A DNA stretch of 25,362 nucleotides from Pigoraptor vietnamica (taxonomy: Eukaryota > Opisthokonta > Filasterea): contig CALSCQ010000682.1 of the NCBI GenBank assembly GCA_943704525.1, positions 1-25,362 of the forward strand, given 5' to 3'. The notes below the pieces were generated by a model. It worked only from the letters and a program-made list of their open reading frames with translations. It had not been told where the DNA came from and searched no databases. Shown piece by piece: positions 23,222-25,362 of this stretch. Position 1 is the stretch's first letter, and the number at the start of each line of letters is the position of its first letter. The translations under genes and the position numbers were made by a program.

Positions 23222-25270
23222 TCACTTGTTGCCGAGCGTGGCGAGGATTGTGTCGAGGGTCGATGCGACGTACGCCGCGCTCGGGCGCTGATCCGGCTTG
23301 GCGTCCCAGCATGACGTCATGAGGCGCGTCACTTCGGAAGGCCAGTCGGTGCGGATGGCCGGGCGGTGGCCTGCGAAAAAAACGATACGTTACAAGGTAT
23401 GGCAGAGTGTGCCTGTCGGTGTTCGCACGTACGCTGTCGTCTTTGCGTTCGCGCGTGCACGTCAGGGGTGCGTAACCTGTCATCTCGGTCAAGGACCAGC
23501 GCCGCAGCACTCACCGGCCGCAATGCGCTGGAGCAGCGCGATGAGTTCACCGGCGGTGCCGTGGCCGTACTCGCCGCGGTAGGGCTCCAGTTCTGACATG
23601 ATCTCCCACAACACAACGCCCAGCGAGAAGATATGTGCGAGGACCATACACGACGAGGCAGTCAAGGATACGAACCGGTCCACAAATAATGACACCGCAT
23701 GTAGGAGGACAACAACAATAGCATGGTTAACTCGGTCGGGTCGCAGGGGGGCGGCCGCTTTCGGATAACTAGGCCAGAGTGCGTGCGAGTGGATTGTGCA
23801 TATACATCTCGTTACAGTTACGGCGGATATCTCCTCGGGTCGACCACTGCAAGCCGTCGGCAAATATCTCCGGCGGGCACCTGCGAGCGCGCAGGCATGG
23901 CAGGAGACGAAGAGTGGTGAGGGCACGGCACCCGGTTGTGCACAAGCAACGGGCACAGAACGAAGCAGCAACTTCAAGCGCCAGCGTGGATAACCCCGTC
24001 CCATGGAGCCGAGACAACGAAACAGAAGCAGCTGGCGCGTGTGGACACGAGGCGGCGACGCTGGTGTGACACTCACCAGAGAAACGAGCCAACCTTGAAC
24101 TCCTCGTCCTTCTTGGGCACCGTCGTCTTGAACGTCGACAGCCCGAAGTCTGTGCGTGCGTGTGCGTGTGCATATATTGCGTGCGTGGCAAATCAGTGTC
24201 AGCGTCGTATGTTTGGAGTACATAAGCGGCGAATGTGCGACTGAGAACACGGCCGTAGGCGCGCAGAGCATCCGAGACAGCCCGCCGTTACGCACCGGAC
24301 ACCTTGGCGACAAAGTTCCGGTCGAGCATAACGTTGAGGCTCTTAATGTCGCAGTGAATGACCGGCGGGTCGTTTGTGTGGAGGAATGCGATGCCGCGCG
24401 CCGTGTCGCTGCGGGAGGGAAGGTGACAGCGTCAGGGGAACGAGAATAGGTCGATGTCGGAATGGCCGGGAGAGAAACAAAACTTCATGGCCATTTGGAC
24501 AACTGCCTGAAAAATAGAGCCATCTTTTAGAAGAAAGGTGCGGTGATGGCAAAGGCGTGGGGCACACACCGCATGAGCTCGATTTTGCGGTCGAGTGTGA
24601 GCACTTTAGCCCTCAATTCCTCGCGGAGGGGGTCGTTGATGAGGTCGTGGATGCTACCGTTGTCCATGAACTGCAAAAAAAAAAAAACGCACAGCGGCGT
24701 TGGGTGAGTCGGCCGACATGTGCACGCTGCCAGCGGTGGCGCACTGGCCAACGACACGTGCGCTATGATCAGGCAGCGCGCGCTAACACGTAAGCAAATC
24801 ACCAACAACGGTCGGGAACAACAGCAAATCCCACACAAGGCCAGTAACGACGGGCCTCAGCCTGCAGCACCACTGGCAATAACACAAACAATTACGCAAA
24901 ACCGCAAACAGGAGGCGATGAATGGTAGTTCACGAGAACATTAACCAGATCTAAAGGCTGGAAATCGTTTTCTGTTAATCAGATTGTTCTGTTAATCAAA
25001 ACAACCACGCGAATTACTCCCACATGCACGCAGTCAACTGACGAGCTCGCCCACCTCCTGGATAAGGGCCAGCGGCTCCAGGCAGCACCCCATGTACAAG
25101 ACCACGTTTGGATGTCTTAGACTTTTTGGAAAAACGTGTTAGAACGTAATGCAATGCACACGGGAGATGTGGCGGAACTACAGATACGGATAAGGGTGAG
25201 GTAGCATAAGTGGGTGGGCAGCGTCCAGACACTCACTTGCACATAATGTCGATCTCCTTGAGGAAGAGGG
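23222..25270 (-). CDS. TKL-like protein kinase, C-terminal part (runs off window end)
   Basis: Eight exons: 25270-25237, 25115-25055, 24670-24570, 24408-24296, 24149-24077, 23880-23831, 23634-23515, 23370-23222; about 232 residues, all phases matching. In order: helix C (LFLKEIDIMC), HPNVVLYMGCC, hinge region ALIQEFMDNGSIHDLI, catalytic loop VIHCDIKSLNVML (Asp and Asn kept, HRD Arg is Cys), DFGLSTFK, GSFLWCPPEIF (usual APE is PPE), RGDIFSLGVVLWEIM, and QRPS near the end; the stop closely follows the domain. HPNVVLYMG and IKSLNVML are typical of tyrosine-kinase-like (Raf/MLK-related) Ser/Thr kinases. The Gly-rich loop and VAVK lysine lie beyond the window, so the N-terminal domains are unknown. 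Six of the seven introns are GT-AG; the one at 23830-23635 is AT-AC. Confidence 0.9.
23635..23830 (-). other. Probable U12-type AT-AC intron in the kinase gene
   Basis: In the sense direction the intron starts ATATCC and ends GCAC, with TCCTTGAC (a U12 branch-site match) at 23668-23661. Removal gives RGD-IFSLGVVLWEIM, the expected contiguous kinase subdomain IX. No AG dinucleotide occurs on the sense strand in the 96 nt upstream of the acceptor. The branch A lies about 27 nt from the acceptor, longer than usual. Confidence 0.75.
24671..25054 (-). other. Kinase intron, 384 nt
   Basis: Donor gtgggcg after the ALIQE exon and acceptor preceded by a 13-T tract before TTCATGG. Nothing gene-like inside; the part around 24880-25010 is notably AT-richer than its surroundings. 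Confidence 0.7.
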
Positions 25271-25362
25271 CTGCGGGAGATTGCGAATGAGAGGGGTGGT
25301 AACGGGCTGTCGATCGATGGGCTGCGCTCTACATTCCACGTGTGGACCGCATAATCCCCCCC

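Noticed and set aside
23635-23732. In-frame GT-AG splicing of the kinase giving a 36-residue hydrophobic insertion
   Set aside because: It would break a conserved kinase helix between GDI and FSLG, whereas AT-AC splicing restores the family sequence exactly.

Overview
The window is a gene-dense, GC-rich stretch of a eukaryotic nuclear genome. Nearly every gene is split by short spliceosomal introns (mostly 70-250 nt, GT-AG), and gene orientation alternates. A flagellated protist is implied by an IFT20 gene back to back with a dynein LC8 gene, with a palindromic RFX-type X-box between them. RFX control of cilia genes is known mainly from opisthokonts and their relatives, so a flagellate near that group is my best inference; I cannot name the species.

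Layout: (1) 1-283, minus, 5' end of an ankyrin-repeat gene. (2) 793-4904, plus, an 18-exon gene for a secreted protein with two complete cathepsin X (papain-family) units in one reading frame, including exons of 11, 10 and 24 nt. (3) 5115-11028, minus, exons for a WLM-type zinc metalloprotease with a PUB domain (8394-11028), followed by exons for an unrecognised multi-pass membrane protein (5115-8225). Splice phases allow these to be one gene. (4) 11340-12950, a degenerate minisatellite, an ankyrin pseudogene with frameshifts, an opposing ORF with a duplicated SUMO-interacting-like motif, and a 41-nt poly(A). (5) 13199-18123, minus, a large RUN plus PH-domain protein. (6) 18590-20626, plus, an ER J-protein of the DNAJB12/DNAJB14 type. 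(7) 20845-21857, minus, IFT20. (8) 22382-22651, plus, dynein light chain LC8. (9) 23222-25270 and beyond the window edge, minus, the C-terminal part of a TKL-like protein kinase with an apparent U12-type AT-AC intron.

Four long dinucleotide microsatellites all lie in introns, and all read (GU)n in the pre-mRNA sense whichever strand the gene is on. CACGTG boxes recur in all three head-to-head promoters. Exon models were built by hand from reading-frame phase, splice consensus and family motifs; none has transcript support.
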